DNA of 64,000 bases from Enterobacterales bacterium (lineage in GTDB: Bacteria; Pseudomonadota; Gammaproteobacteria; Enterobacterales; Enterobacteriaceae), in assembly GCA_015654925.1 (NCBI GenBank), contig JAATFX010000093.1, forward strand, positions 37,864-101,863, in the 5' to 3' direction. This document shows, piece by piece, positions 28,620-37,951 of the stretch (its first letter is position 1; each line of letters begins with the position of its first letter). The notes below the pieces were generated by a model. The model was given only the letters and a program-made list of their open reading frames with translations. It was not told where the DNA came from and did not search any database. Both the position numbers and the translations under genes were made by a program.

Positions 28620-29864
28620 ATGAGGCCTATGGACAGCAATAATAACCACCAATCTGAAGACGCATTGCCAAAGCGGCATTCCGGGTCCGGCGATAACAAG
28701 CGGGATCGCAACGGCGATACGTCACCCCGGCGCGATCAACAGGATGATAACCACCACGCCGACCAAGGCGATAGCGATGACGAACGGCAGGATGACGAGC
28801 AAGTTGACGAGGATGGCGAACCACGCAAACGCCCGGGTAAAAAACCGCTGATCATCTTAGGCGTCGTGGTGCTGATCTTAATCGTGGTCGGGCTCTATTT
28901 CTGGCTGACCACCCGCAACCAGGAAACCACCGACGATGCGTTTACCGAAGGCGACGCGGTCACGATAGCGCCGAAAGTCTCCGGTTACGTCACGGCATTG
29001 GCGGTCAAGGATAACCAGCGCGTGCATAAAGGGGACTTGCTGATCCAGATCGATGCCCGCGATTATCAAGCCCAGCGCGATCAGGCCCTGGCGCAACTGG
29101 GGCTGGCCCAGGCACAACTGCATCAGGCCCAGGTACAGCTCGCTCTCGCCAAGGTGCAATACCCCGCGCAGCTGGCACAGGCCCAGGCCCAGCAGGCCCG
29201 GGCCGATGCTAATCTGCAAAACGCCGAAGCGGATTATCGCCGCCAGCGCGGCGTCGATCCCCGCGCCACTTCCCAGCAAAACATCGACAGCGCCAGCGCC
29301 CAGTTGCGGGCCGCCCGCGCCGATGCCGCCAATGCCCGCGCCCAGGTAGAGGTCGCCGCACAGGTCGGCCTGCAGGTCAAACAGGCCGAGGCCACTGTCG
29401 AAGCGCGCCAACAGCAGGTCGGACAGGCGCAGGCCCAATTGGAAGCCGCCGATCTCAACCTCTCTTATACCCAGGTTCACGCGCCGTACGACGGTTATAT
29501 CACCCGGCGCAATGTGCAGCCCGGTATGTTGGTGCAGGCGGGCAGCGCGCTGTTTTCCGTAGTCTCGCCGCAAATATGGATAACCGCGAATTTCAAGGAA
29601 TCGCAGCTGGAACGGATGCGCCCCGGCAATCAGGTGGATATTACCGTCGATGCTTATCCCGATATGAAACTGCATGGGCACGTGGATAGCGTGCAGCAGG
29701 GTTCCGGGTCCCGCTTCTCCGCCTTCCCGGCGGAAAACGCCACCGGCAATTTTGTGAAGATTGTCCAGCGGGTGCCGGTGAAAATTGTCATCGATAGCGG
29801 CCTCGACCCCAATATCCCCGTGCCGCTGGGATTATCCGTGGCGCCGACGGTACTGCTGGAATGA
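28620..29864 (+). CDS. EmrA/HlyD-type membrane fusion protein with long charged N-terminus
   Basis: The 414-residue protein is the periplasmic adaptor of a tripartite pump. One membrane helix (about 76-96) is followed by QETTDDAFTEGDAVTIAPKVSGYVTALAV, which is typical of EmrA, a long Gln/Ala-rich alpha-helical hairpin (about 130-260) and the second lipoyl half HAPYDGYITRRNVQPGM. The first 75 residues are unusual: a cytoplasmic stretch of Asp, Arg, Asn, Gln and His without hydrophobic residues. The start is uncertain (ATG 28620 or 28629); no strong ribosome-binding site fits either. It overlaps the next gene in ATGA. Confidence 0.9.
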   Translation: MRPMDSNNNHQSEDALPKRHSGSGDNKRDRNGDTSPRRDQQDDNHHADQGDSDDERQDDEQVDEDGEPRKRPGKKPLIILGVVVLILIVVGLYFWLTTRNQETTDDAFTEGDAVTIAPKVSGYVTALAVKDNQRVHKGDLLIQIDARDYQAQRDQALAQLGLAQAQLHQAQVQLALAKVQYPAQLAQAQAQQARADANLQNAEADYRRQRGVDPRATSQQNIDSASAQLRAARADAANARAQVEVAAQVGLQVKQAEATVEARQQQVGQAQAQLEAADLNLSYTQVHAPYDGYITRRNVQPGMLVQAGSALFSVVSPQIWITANFKESQLERMRPGNQVDITVDAYPDMKLHGHVDSVQQGSGSRFSAFPAENATGNFVKIVQRVPVKIVIDSGLDPNIPVPLGLSVAPTVLLE

Positions 29865-31429
29865 GCGGCGCGCGCGACTGGCGGCCGGCCAGCAATCCCT
29901 GGGCGGTGGCGATCGTGGTGACGCTGGCGGTATTTATGGAAATCCTGGATACCACCATCGTCAACGTCGCCCTGCCCCACGTCGCCGGGACGCTATCTTC
30001 AAGCTACGACGAATCCACCTGGGTATTGACCTCCTATCTGGTGGCCAACGGCATCGTATTACCCATATCCGCGTTCTTGAGCCGGGCGTTCGGTCGCAAG
30101 CAATACTTCTTGCTGTGCATTTTCATGTTTACCGTCTGCTCTTTCCTGTGCGGCATCGCCACAGAGTTATGGCAAATGATCCTGTTTCGCGTCTTGCAGG
30201 GCTTTTTCGGCGGCGGCCTGCAGCCGGTGCAGCAGTCGGTGCTGCTGGACTATTTTAAAGCCGAGGATCGCGGCAAGGCGTTTGGCCTGTCGTCCATCGC
30301 CATTATCGTGGCGCCGGTGGTCGGCCCGACCTTGGGCGGCTGGATTACCGATAATTACAGTTGGCGGTGGGTATTTCTGATTAATATCCCCATCGGCGTG
30401 CTAACCCTGCTGGCCATTACCCAGTTGCTGGAAGATCCGCCCTGGGAACGCAAGGTCAAAGGCAAGAAACTCAGTATCGATTTTACCGGTATCGGACTGA
30501 TCGCCTTGGGGCTGGGCTGCTTGCAGGTTATGCTGGATCGGGGCGAGGACGATGACTGGTTCTCGTCCAATTTTATCCGGCTGTTCGCGGTGCTGACGGC
30601 GGTGGGGATCGTCGGCGCTATTTATTGGCTGCTGTATGCCAAAAAACCGGTGGTGGATTTACGCTGCCTGAAGGATCGCAACTTCGCGGTGGCCAGCCTG
30701 CTGATGGCGGGCATGGCCATGATTTTGTACGGCAGCTCGGTGGTGATGCCGCAATTGGCGCAGCAAGAGCTGGGGTACACCGCCACCCTGTCCGGACTGG
30801 TGCTGTCGCCGGGGGCGATCCTGATCGTGCTGTCGATCCCGCTGGTGTTAAAACTGATGCCGGTGGTACAAACCCGCTGGCTGGTGGGATTTGGCTTCCT
30901 GCTGCTGATGCTGTCGTTTATTTATTCCCGCCACCTGGTGCCCAATGTGAATTTCAGCACCCTGGTGATGATGCGCAGCGCGCAGTCCATCGGCCTGGGG
31001 TTCCTGTTTGTACCGCTCACGACCATTGCCTACGTCACGCTGGCTCCCCGGCTGAACGCCGATGCCTCGGCTTTGTTTACCATGTTTCGCAATGTGGCGG
31101 GGTCGATTGGCATTTCGCTCTCCACCGCGGCGATCACCGAACGTTCCCAGGTCCACAGCGCCACCATGGTGCATAATATGTCCCCGCTCAATGAGCAATT
31201 TCAGCAGGCGGTCGCCCGGGGGGCGGCGGCGATCCGGGATTTCTCCCACCAAATAGGCGATCCGGTGCAGTTGGCCACCGGCCAGATGTATCAGCAAATG
31301 ATTATCCAGGCGCGTATTTTGGCCTATATCGACGTATTTTCCCTTTGCGCGGTCGTGGCGCTGATTCTTATTCCTTTTTGTTTATTGCTGTCGCCCATCA
31401 AGAGCGAAGGCAATGCGGGAGCACACTGA
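29861..31429 (+). CDS. EmrB/QacA-type DHA2 MFS drug exporter
   Basis: The 522-residue protein is a 14-helix major-facilitator drug:proton antiporter of the DHA2 family. Motif C-like and antiporter segments are present: LDTTIVNVALPHVAGTL in helix 1 (motif D1), RVLQGFFGGGLQPV in helix 4 and SSIAIIVAPVVGPTLGGWI in helix 5. It exports amphipathic compounds through the adaptor and the outer-membrane factor coded on either side. It overlaps emrA by 4 bases. The following gene starts at the stop codon, so the three form one operon. Confidence 0.94.
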   Translation: MSGARDWRPASNPWAVAIVVTLAVFMEILDTTIVNVALPHVAGTLSSSYDESTWVLTSYLVANGIVLPISAFLSRAFGRKQYFLLCIFMFTVCSFLCGIATELWQMILFRVLQGFFGGGLQPVQQSVLLDYFKAEDRGKAFGLSSIAIIVAPVVGPTLGGWITDNYSWRWVFLINIPIGVLTLLAITQLLEDPPWERKVKGKKLSIDFTGIGLIALGLGCLQVMLDRGEDDDWFSSNFIRLFAVLTAVGIVGAIYWLLYAKKPVVDLRCLKDRNFAVASLLMAGMAMILYGSSVVMPQLAQQELGYTATLSGLVLSPGAILIVLSIPLVLKLMPVVQTRWLVGFGFLLLMLSFIYSRHLVPNVNFSTLVMMRSAQSIGLGFLFVPLTTIAYVTLAPRLNADASALFTMFRNVAGSIGISLSTAAITERSQVHSATMVHNMSPLNEQFQQAVARGAAAIRDFSHQIGDPVQLATGQMYQQMIIQARILAYIDVFSLCAVVALILIPFCLLLSPIKSEGNAGAH

Positions 31430-31430
31430 T

Positions 31431-33038
31431 ATGCCGTCTCGTTATCTGGCCGCCCGGAAGCGGCGTAAACCCTGGGTTCGGATGCTTGGCCTCAGCCTGT
31501 TGTCCGCCGCCTTGAGCGCCTGCTCGGTGGGACCGGATTACCAGACGCCCCGCCCCGAGACCCCCGCCGTCTTCAACGGCCTCGACGCCGGAAGTAAAAG
31601 CCGCGTCGCGTCGGTCACGCTGGGAACGCAGCCCGATCCCGCCTGGTGGCGCAATTTTAAAGACCCCCAGCTTGATGGTCTGATCGATCGGGCGATAGCC
31701 GGCAATATTTCGTTGCAGCAGGCGGTTTTGCGTATCGCCGGCGCCCGCGAACAAACCGTGCAGGCGGGGGCGGCCGGCCTGCCGTCGGTAAACGCGTCCG
31801 CCAGCTATACCCGTGAACAGTTGGGCCTGGCGGGCGAGCTGGATTCCACCGGCATCCGCGCCGGTGCCGAAAATCTCAGTCCGGCGCTGGCATCCCGCCT
31901 CGATAGCCTGACCCGCCCCGTGGACCTGTACCAGGGTAGCTTTGACGCCTCGTGGGAAATTGACTTATGGGGCCGGGTGCGGCGTTCGGTGGAGTCTTCC
32001 CGGGCGCAAACCCAGGCCGCGGTGGAAAATCGCAATGATGCGCTGGTGTCGCTGGAAGCCGAAGTGGCGCGCGCCTATCTGCAACTGCGCGGCGCCCAAA
32101 GCGTCGCCGCCACCCTGCAAACGCAAATCGACGTGGCGCAGCAGTCGCTGGAACTTACCCGCAGCCGGCAGCAGCACGGATTGGCCCCGCAGTACGACGT
32201 GGAAAACGCCAATGCCCAGCTCGGGTCGCTGCGCGCCCAATTGCCGCAGTACCAGGCGCAGCAGCGCCAGGCGATGAACGGTCTGGCGGTATTACTGGGC
32301 CAGGCCCCCGGCGCGCTTGACGGCGAGCTGGCGGCGCCGAAACCCCTGCCCGCCATTCCCGCGGCGGTGCCGGTGGGCATCCCCTCTACCTTGGCCCGCC
32401 GCCGTCCCGATGTGCGCCAGGCGGAAGCGACGCTGCATGCGTCCACCGCCAATATCGGCGTTTCGGTGGCGCAGCTGTTCCCGGATCTCTCCCTGACCGG
32501 CCAGTTCGGCATGCGTAATAACGATGCGGATTACCTTACCCACTGGAGCAGCCATTTTTATAGCTACGGCCCCCAGATATCGCTGCCCATTTTCCAGGGC
32601 GGACGCCTGGTATCCAATGTGCGGCTGGCTCGGGTGCAACAGGCCAATGATGCGCTCGCTTACCGGCAGACGGTGTTGACCGCCCTGCAGGATGTTGAAA
32701 ACGCGCTGGTCAGCTATCGCACCGATCGGCAACGGGTCGACGGGCTGGAGCAAACCGCCGCATCGCTGCAAAGCGCTTTCGATCTGGCCAGCGAAAGCTA
32801 TCGCCAGGGGCTGAGTTCATTTATCAACGTGCTGGATGCCCAGCGCCAGCTGGCGCAGGCGCGACAGCAGGCCGCCGCTGCGCGGGTGCAAACCAGCACC
32901 GACCTGGTGGCGCTATATAAAGCCCTGGGCGGCGGCTGGGAACCTTACCAGAATATTAACTTGCCCACTTATAACGTGTTCGGCCCGGCAGAAACGGTTA
33001 ACCCGCCGCTGCCTGTGAATACGCGGGCAGGATCATAG
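31431..33038 (+). CDS. Outer-membrane factor lipoprotein, NodT/OprM family
   Basis: The 535-residue protein has a lipoprotein signal peptide ending in the lipobox LSAC (GLSLLSAALSAC-SVGPDY) and the two repeated outer-membrane-efflux halves (WWRNFKDPQLDGLIDRAIAGN, SFDASWEIDLWGRVRRSVESSRAQ, PQISLPIFQGGRL, SYRQGLSSFINVLDAQRQLAQAR). It forms the trimeric exit duct for the pump. I prefer ATG 31431 (GGGAG nine bases before it) to ATG 31413, which lies inside the MFS gene. Having its own exit duct means the pump does not depend on TolC. Confidence 0.92.
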   Translation: MPSRYLAARKRRKPWVRMLGLSLLSAALSACSVGPDYQTPRPETPAVFNGLDAGSKSRVASVTLGTQPDPAWWRNFKDPQLDGLIDRAIAGNISLQQAVLRIAGAREQTVQAGAAGLPSVNASASYTREQLGLAGELDSTGIRAGAENLSPALASRLDSLTRPVDLYQGSFDASWEIDLWGRVRRSVESSRAQTQAAVENRNDALVSLEAEVARAYLQLRGAQSVAATLQTQIDVAQQSLELTRSRQQHGLAPQYDVENANAQLGSLRAQLPQYQAQQRQAMNGLAVLLGQAPGALDGELAAPKPLPAIPAAVPVGIPSTLARRRPDVRQAEATLHASTANIGVSVAQLFPDLSLTGQFGMRNNDADYLTHWSSHFYSYGPQISLPIFQGGRLVSNVRLARVQQANDALAYRQTVLTALQDVENALVSYRTDRQRVDGLEQTAASLQSAFDLASESYRQGLSSFINVLDAQRQLAQARQQAAAARVQTSTDLVALYKALGGGWEPYQNINLPTYNVFGPAETVNPPLPVNTRAGS

Positions 33039-33148
33039 GCATTTGCCCAAATCTGCATATAAAGTAGATCTGCGTCACATATTTTTGTAGCACAATGCAA
33101 CAAAACAGGAGAAAATTACACCATCTTACGAAACGGGGGATGGTCGAT

Positions 33149-33433
33149 ATGGGTACGCTTACTGCGGGCTTTGTTCTGATGCGCTGGGAATTGCTTAGCG
33201 CGGTGATGATGTTTTTCGCCAGCACATTGAATGTAATTTGCCGCAACCATAGCCGTAATGCCCTGGCGTTTATTTTTAGCGGCGTCGGAATCAGCATGGC
33301 CTGCTGGTTTGTAACCGGCCTGCTGGGCATTACCCTGTCATTTGAAATTTCCTGGCGCGAAGCCTGGTCCGGCTTAAAAGAAGTCATGATGTTCGTCATA
33401 TCCCATACCCCGCCGGATTGGCAAATTACCTGA
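33149..33433 (+). CDS. Small two-helix membrane protein of unknown function
   Basis: The 94-residue product has two likely membrane helices (AVMMFFASTLNVICR and FIFSGVGISMACWFVTGLLGITLSF) and a short hydrophilic C-terminus. The frame extends to ATG 33095 and 33140, but GGGGG at 33135-33139 best fits the ATG at 33149. I do not recognise a family. It lies downstream of the pump operon after a gap of about 110 bases. Its function cannot be inferred. Confidence 0.5.
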   Translation: MGTLTAGFVLMRWELLSAVMMFFASTLNVICRNHSRNALAFIFSGVGISMACWFVTGLLGITLSFEISWREAWSGLKEVMMFVISHTPPDWQIT

Positions 33434-33547
33434 TCGCGCGGGATCGCGCTGGGCGCAACGCCCGTGCCAATCGTCGAGATCCGCCCTCCACGCCATTGCC
33501 CTGCCTTTCGCCCTTAGGCTACTTGCCGACCACGGCGGAATTAATGC

Positions 33548-33576
33548 TTGCCAGGGATTGTACCAATTGGTACAGT
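33548..33576 (+). promoter_or_regulatory. Promoter covered by a perfect 16-base palindrome (probable TetR operator)
   Basis: TTGCCA at 33548-33553 and TACAGT at 33571-33576, 17 bases apart, form a reasonable sigma-70 promoter. TGTACCAATTGGTACA at 33559-33574 is a perfect palindrome filling the spacer and most of the -10 box. It lies 46 bases before the DUF1348 gene, which overlaps a TetR gene's 5' neighbourhood. This is the expected layout for a repressor that controls its own operon. Confidence 0.75.
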
Positions 33577-33619
33577 TTTTTTATCCGGGACGCCGGTCCC
33601 TAACCAAGAGGCATTTATC

Positions 33620-34081
33620 ATGGCAAAGCCGATTCCCCCCTTTACCCTTGAAACCGCCATCGCCAAAGTGCGCCTGGCGGAAGACGGCTGGAACAGCCGC
33701 GACCCGCAGCGCGTATCGCTGGTATACACGCCTGATACCCAATGGCGCAACCGGGCCGAAATCGTGACCGGCCGGGAAGAAGTCGTCGCGTTTTTGCGCC
33801 GTAAATGGACGACCGAACTGGAGTACCGGCTGATTAAGGAGTTATGGGCCTTTACCGATGCCCGCATCGCGGTGCGTTTCGCTTATGAATGGCATGATGA
33901 CAGCGGCAGTTGGTTTCGCTCTTATGGCAACGAAAACTGGCAATTTGACGCCGAGGGTCTGATGGCCCGCCGTTTTGCCTGTATTAACGACTTGCCCATC
34001 GCCGAGAGCGATCGTAAATTTCATTGGCCGCTGGGCCGCCGCCCCGACGATCATCCCGCTCTTTCGGATTTTGGTTTGTGA
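33620..34081 (+). CDS. DUF1348 (NTF2-like) protein
   Basis: The 153-residue protein matches the DUF1348 family of NTF2-like folds: [40 protein letters not shown] and [39 protein letters not shown] are conserved. Such proteins are small cone-shaped barrels that often bind hydrophobic ligands; no activity is established. AGAGG lies nine bases before the ATG. It is the first gene after the palindromic operator and lies just ahead of the TetR gene, so the repressor may sense a compound this protein handles. Confidence 0.87.
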   Translation: MAKPIPPFTLETAIAKVRLAEDGWNSRDPQRVSLVYTPDTQWRNRAEIVTGREEVVAFLRRKWTTELEYRLIKELWAFTDARIAVRFAYEWHDDSGSWFRSYGNENWQFDAEGLMARRFACINDLPIAESDRKFHWPLGRRPDDHPALSDFGL

Positions 34082-34095
34082 AGAGAACGTCCACC

Positions 34096-34659
34096 GTGAA
34101 AAACCCGGACGCTGATAAAACGCTGCTGATTACCCAAATTGCCGAAATTTTCCGGGAGTGCGGCTTTGCGGGAACATCGTTAAGCCGTATTACCGGCCGC
34201 ACCGGCCTGGGTAAAGGCAGCCTTTATCATTTTTTCCCGGCGGGAAAAGACGAGATGGCGGCAGCGGTGCTCGCCAATGTGGACGGCTGGTTCGCGGTGC
34301 ATATATTCCAGCCGCTGGAGCTGGGGGCGCCCCGGGAAGCCATCGAGGGTATGTGGCGGGCGGTGGATGATTATTTCCGGTCCGGCCAGCGCATTTGCCT
34401 GCTGGGCGCTTTTGCCCTGGACGACACCCGCGATCGTTTCGCCCCGGCGATTAACGCCTATTTCACGCGCTGGATCGCCGCGCTGCGGCAAACCTGCGTG
34501 CGCGGCGGTATCGACGGCCGTACGGCGGCGGCATTGGCCGAAGAAGCGGTAGCCGGTATTCAAGGCGCCCTTACCCTGGCCCGCGCGCTTAACGACGGGG
34601 CGTTCTTCGGCCGCAGCCTGCAACGGCTGCGCCAGCGCATCGACCGGGCGTGGCCTTAA
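34096..34659 (+). CDS. TetR/AcrR-family repressor
   Basis: The 187-residue protein has an N-terminal TetR helix-turn-helix (LITQIAEIFRECGFAGTSLSRITGRTGLGKGSLYHFFPAGKDEM) and a helical ligand domain with a Cys-rich-type pocket segment (RICLLGAFALDD). I prefer GTG 34096, 14 bases after the DUF1348 stop, over longer frames that run into that gene. It probably binds the palindrome at 33559-33574 and represses its own two-gene operon until a ligand, likely a small electrophile or aromatic, is bound. That role is inferred from layout. Confidence 0.88.
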   Translation: MKNPDADKTLLITQIAEIFRECGFAGTSLSRITGRTGLGKGSLYHFFPAGKDEMAAAVLANVDGWFAVHIFQPLELGAPREAIEGMWRAVDDYFRSGQRICLLGAFALDDTRDRFAPAINAYFTRWIAALRQTCVRGGIDGRTAAALAEEAVAGIQGALTLARALNDGAFFGRSLQRLRQRIDRAWP

Positions 34660-34739
34660 GCGCATATCCCGCTTCATCGGCGGTAACCATATTGCCGGCA
34701 CGGGCGGGCGGCCGCATCCTGCCGGGGCCGCCGTCCCCG

Positions 34740-36050
34740 TCAGGGCAATTTGAGCGCGGTCCGATCGACATAGGGCTGCATGATTTTATCCGCCTCGGCC
34801 TGGGCATCCCGGGCCGCGTCCTCCACTTTGCGTGATTTATCGGTCAGCAGCGAGGCCAGCTGGTTCTCAATGGCCTGGCGCACCGCCACGGTTTCATAGG
34901 CCGCATACCAGGGGTGCGCGTACCGCAATTGCTCCATTGCCACCGCCGCGCGCGGTTCCTGGGCAAGATATGTTTTCATGGCCGGCGTATCATATGCGGC
35001 CATGCGCGGAGCGAAGTAGCCGGTAAAACGGCTCCACGCGCCGTTAACCTCGGGGCTGACCAGATAGGTCATAAAATCATAGGCCGCCTGCTTTTGCGCG
35101 TCGCTGATACCTTTGAAGCTTACCAGGCTGGCGCCGCCGATAATCACCGCCTGGCGCTCTTTGGCCGGCAACATCGCCACCTGCAGGGTGAAATCCCGGG
35201 TATTTTCGCGCATAAAGCCCAGCGCGCCGGTGCTGAGCAGCGCCATACCCAGCTTGCCGGAGAAAAAAGCGGCGCTGATCTGCTTGGAATTCAATACGCC
35301 GGCGGGCATGACTTCGTCGCGATAGACCAGATTTTGCCAGAATTGCAGCGCGCCGCGAGTGCTAGCGCTGTTGTAATAGACCTCGCCCGGATAAATATCA
35401 TTGGTGAAATTACCGCCGTTGGCGTGAGTCAGCGATGACAGCATCCAGCCGCCATAGTCATCGTTGGTGGAGGGGATCATGATGCCCCACTGCCCTTGCG
35501 TTTTGTCGGTCAGTTTTTTGGCGATGGCGACCAATTCATCCCAATTGCGCGGCGGCGCTTTGATGCCCGCCCGGTCAAACATCTCTTGGTTGTAATACAG
35601 AATCGGCGTGGAGTTATGGAACGGAATAGCATAGGTCCGGCCCATTACCTGGGTGTTTTGCTGCACCGCCGGGAAAAAGTTCTGGTGCAGGAAGTCGCTC
35701 GCCGACTGCTTGTCCGGGGCGAATTTAAACAGCTCGTCCATCGGCAGGATTTCATTTTTCAGTACCAGATCAACGGTATAATTAGCCGACATAATCGCCA
35801 GCGCGGGGGGAGAACCCGCTTTGGCCGCCGACTCGGCTTTCACCTTGGTGGTATCATAGCTGCCGGTAAAAATGCCCCGCACTTCCACCCGATCCTGCGA
35901 CTGATTGTATTGTTTGATAATGCGGGTCATCTCGGCGGTCAATTTGCCATCCACCGGCGCCGGGAACATGAAATCAATGGTTTCTTTCGCCGCCGCGCCG
36001 CCGCTGGCCAGCACACCGGTGAGCATCAGCATCCATCCAGATAGTTTCAT
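34740..36050 (-). CDS. Extracellular solute-binding protein, UgpB-like
   Basis: The 436-residue protein has a signal peptide (…ASGGAAA-KET) and the family-1 binding-protein fold of sugar and glycerol-3-phosphate importers. Conserved stretches are the ETIDFMFPAPVDGKLTAEMTRIIKQYNQSQ start, TYAIPFHNSTPILYYNQEMFDRAG and FFSGKLGMALLSTGALG. It is the last gene of the operon, with ATGA overlap to the ATPase gene. UgpB binds glycerol-3-phosphate and glycerophosphodiesters. Neighbouring GpdQ makes a glycerophosphodiester the most likely ligand, but a related phosphate ester cannot be excluded. Confidence 0.9.
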   Translation of the reverse strand: MKLSGWMLMLTGVLASGGAAAKETIDFMFPAPVDGKLTAEMTRIIKQYNQSQDRVEVRGIFTGSYDTTKVKAESAAKAGSPPALAIMSANYTVDLVLKNEILPMDELFKFAPDKQSASDFLHQNFFPAVQQNTQVMGRTYAIPFHNSTPILYYNQEMFDRAGIKAPPRNWDELVAIAKKLTDKTQGQWGIMIPSTNDDYGGWMLSSLTHANGGNFTNDIYPGEVYYNSASTRGALQFWQNLVYRDEVMPAGVLNSKQISAAFFSGKLGMALLSTGALGFMRENTRDFTLQVAMLPAKERQAVIIGGASLVSFKGISDAQKQAAYDFMTYLVSPEVNGAWSRFTGYFAPRMAAYDTPAMKTYLAQEPRAAVAMEQLRYAHPWYAAYETVAVRQAIENQLASLLTDKSRKVEDAARDAQAEADKIMQPYVDRTALKLP

Positions 36051-37117
36051 TTACTTTCCTCTAAAAGATTTTCATGGGTGTCGACCGAAAACAGATATCG
36101 GTCCCGAGGCGAAAAATAGAGTGTTAAATCCTGGCCGATAACCGGAATGGCGCCGCGGTTTTCACGCCGGTAATGCAGGGGGCCGTAGGGCGTATCAAGA
36201 GCGATCAAATATTCCGCGCCGTGTAATTCACGGCGCACCACCCTGCCAGCCAGACTTGGAGATTCTTCGGCGGGAGTCTGCGAGAGGTGTTCGGGACGGA
36301 TGCCGAAAAACACCGCGTCCCGGTGATAGCCAGACAGCTGGGCAACCGATTGCCCACCCAGCCATGCCTGATTCGCGCGCCATGGCAACCGCAGGATATT
36401 CATGGCCGGGGTGCCGATAAAACTGGCGACAAACAGATTGGCCGGATGGCGGTACAAATCTTCGGGCGTGCCTATTTGTTGCAGCCGACCCCCATCGAGC
36501 ACGGCGATGCGATCCGCCATGGTCATGGCCTCTATTTGATCGTGGGTCACATAGACGGTGCTGATTTTCAGGGTGTTATGCAAAGCCATGATGCCGTCGC
36601 GCACCTCGCCGCGCAGCTTGGCGTCCAGGTTGGATAACGGCTCATCCATCAGGAACAGCGCGGGTTTGCGCACAATGGCCCGCGCCATGGCCACCCGCTG
36701 GCGCTGGCCGCCGGACAGTTGCGCGGGTTTGCGATCCAGCAGCGCTTGCAACTGCAGCAAATCCGCCACGTTTTTTATCCGCTGCGGGTAATCCCCTTTT
36801 GGTTCGCCGCGCATTTTCATGCCGAACAGGATGTTATTCCTTACCGTCATATGGGGAAACAAGGCGTAATTCTGAAAAATCAGCGAAAAGTTGCGCTCCC
36901 TGGGCGCGCTATCGCTTATATCAATACCATCCAGCAGAATTCGCCCTTCGTTGGCCCGATCCAGACCCGCCAGCAACCGCAGCAATGTACTTTTGCCACA
37001 ACCCGATGGCCCCACCAGCACCAGAAATTCGCCCGCGCGGATCGACAACGTAATATCTTGCAGAACGTGGGCATCGCCAAAACGTTTGCCCACGCCGCAA
37101 ATCTCAATTTCCGGCAT
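36047..37117 (-). CDS. ABC transporter ATPase, UgpC/MalK-like
   Basis: The 356-residue protein has Walker A GPSGCGKST, Q-loop QNYALFPHMTV, signature LSGGQRQRVAMARAI, Walker B LFLMDEPLSNLDAKLR and switch VYVTHDQIEAM, plus the C-terminal regulatory OB-fold domain of the MalK/UgpC type. It powers the importer formed by the two permeases. The longer frame to 37162 is rejected because [11 protein letters not shown] at 37117 is a typical start. Its start codon overlaps the gpdQ stop in TGATG. Confidence 0.93.
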   Translation of the reverse strand: MPEIEICGVGKRFGDAHVLQDITLSIRAGEFLVLVGPSGCGKSTLLRLLAGLDRANEGRILLDGIDISDSAPRERNFSLIFQNYALFPHMTVRNNILFGMKMRGEPKGDYPQRIKNVADLLQLQALLDRKPAQLSGGQRQRVAMARAIVRKPALFLMDEPLSNLDAKLRGEVRDGIMALHNTLKISTVYVTHDQIEAMTMADRIAVLDGGRLQQIGTPEDLYRHPANLFVASFIGTPAMNILRLPWRANQAWLGGQSVAQLSGYHRDAVFFGIRPEHLSQTPAEESPSLAGRVVRRELHGAEYLIALDTPYGPLHYRRENRGAIPVIGQDLTLYFSPRDRYLFSVDTHENLLEESK

Positions 37118-37941
37118 CAGCAATCGTCTCCGGGACAACTGATTTGCGGGTCGTATAGCCAAGGTCCGGCAAATTGCGCCAGCGAATGATAACTGGTAAC
37201 CAGGCCAATGCCCGGTACCAGGTTATGCATCATCATGGCGCCGGGCTCCAGGCTATATAGCGGCCGCGTATCGGTATGCAGATAAGGCACCTGATGGACG
37301 GTGGCCGGGGCGGAGCAGATCAGCGCCTGCCGGTATTGAGTAGCGATCATGCGATGTACATGGCCGCAAAATACCCGTGTCAACTGCGGGAAACGATCGA
37401 TAAGCTCCAGCAGCGATTTTCCGTTTTCGCAGGCGATGGGGTCCATCTGCGCCGAACCGAACGGCACGGGGGGATGATGCATAAATACATAACTCTCTTT
37501 GTTATCCCCGGAGAGCATCGTCTCAAGCCATGCCAGCGTATTGTCGCTCAGGCGCCCTTTGGACGCGCCGTCGATGGAACTGTCGATAAACAGCAGCCGC
37601 ACCGGAAAATCATCCACCGCATAGGCCATATTTTCTGGGTCATGTCCCAGCAGCGGGCACAGGTCGCTGAAAGCATCCAGAAAATAGGCTTTGCTGTCAT
37701 GGTTGCCGGGAATCATATATAGCGGGTAATTGAGCTGGCTGAGGATGCGGCGCGCCAAGCGGTATTCGCCCGGCCGGCCGCAGTTGACTATATCGCCGGT
37801 AATAATCACCGCATCCGGACGTTCCGCCAGGGCATTCACCCGGTTGACGATCTCCGCGTTAATGCCGTTGACGTCGATAAAGTCATATAGCCTGGTTCCC
37901 TGGCTGCGAAAATGAAGATCGGAAAGTTGGGCAAGAAACAT
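37117..37941 (-). CDS. gpdQ: GpdQ-type glycerophosphodiesterase
   Basis: The 274-residue protein matches the length of GpdQ from Enterobacter (Klebsiella) aerogenes and aligns closely along it ([49 protein letters not shown]). The binuclear metal ligands are present: D8, H10, D50, N80, H155/H156, H194 and H196. GpdQ hydrolyses glycerophosphodiesters, and several unnatural phosphodiesters, to an alcohol and glycerol-3-phosphate. There is no signal peptide, so it should act in the cytoplasm on imported substrate. It lies inside an Ugp-like transporter operon. Confidence 0.94.
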   Translation of the reverse strand: MFLAQLSDLHFRSQGTRLYDFIDVNGINAEIVNRVNALAERPDAVIITGDIVNCGRPGEYRLARRILSQLNYPLYMIPGNHDSKAYFLDAFSDLCPLLGHDPENMAYAVDDFPVRLLFIDSSIDGASKGRLSDNTLAWLETMLSGDNKESYVFMHHPPVPFGSAQMDPIACENGKSLLELIDRFPQLTRVFCGHVHRMIATQYRQALICSAPATVHQVPYLHTDTRPLYSLEPGAMMMHNLVPGIGLVTSYHSLAQFAGPWLYDPQISCPGDDC

Positions 37942-37951
37942 ACATAACCTC

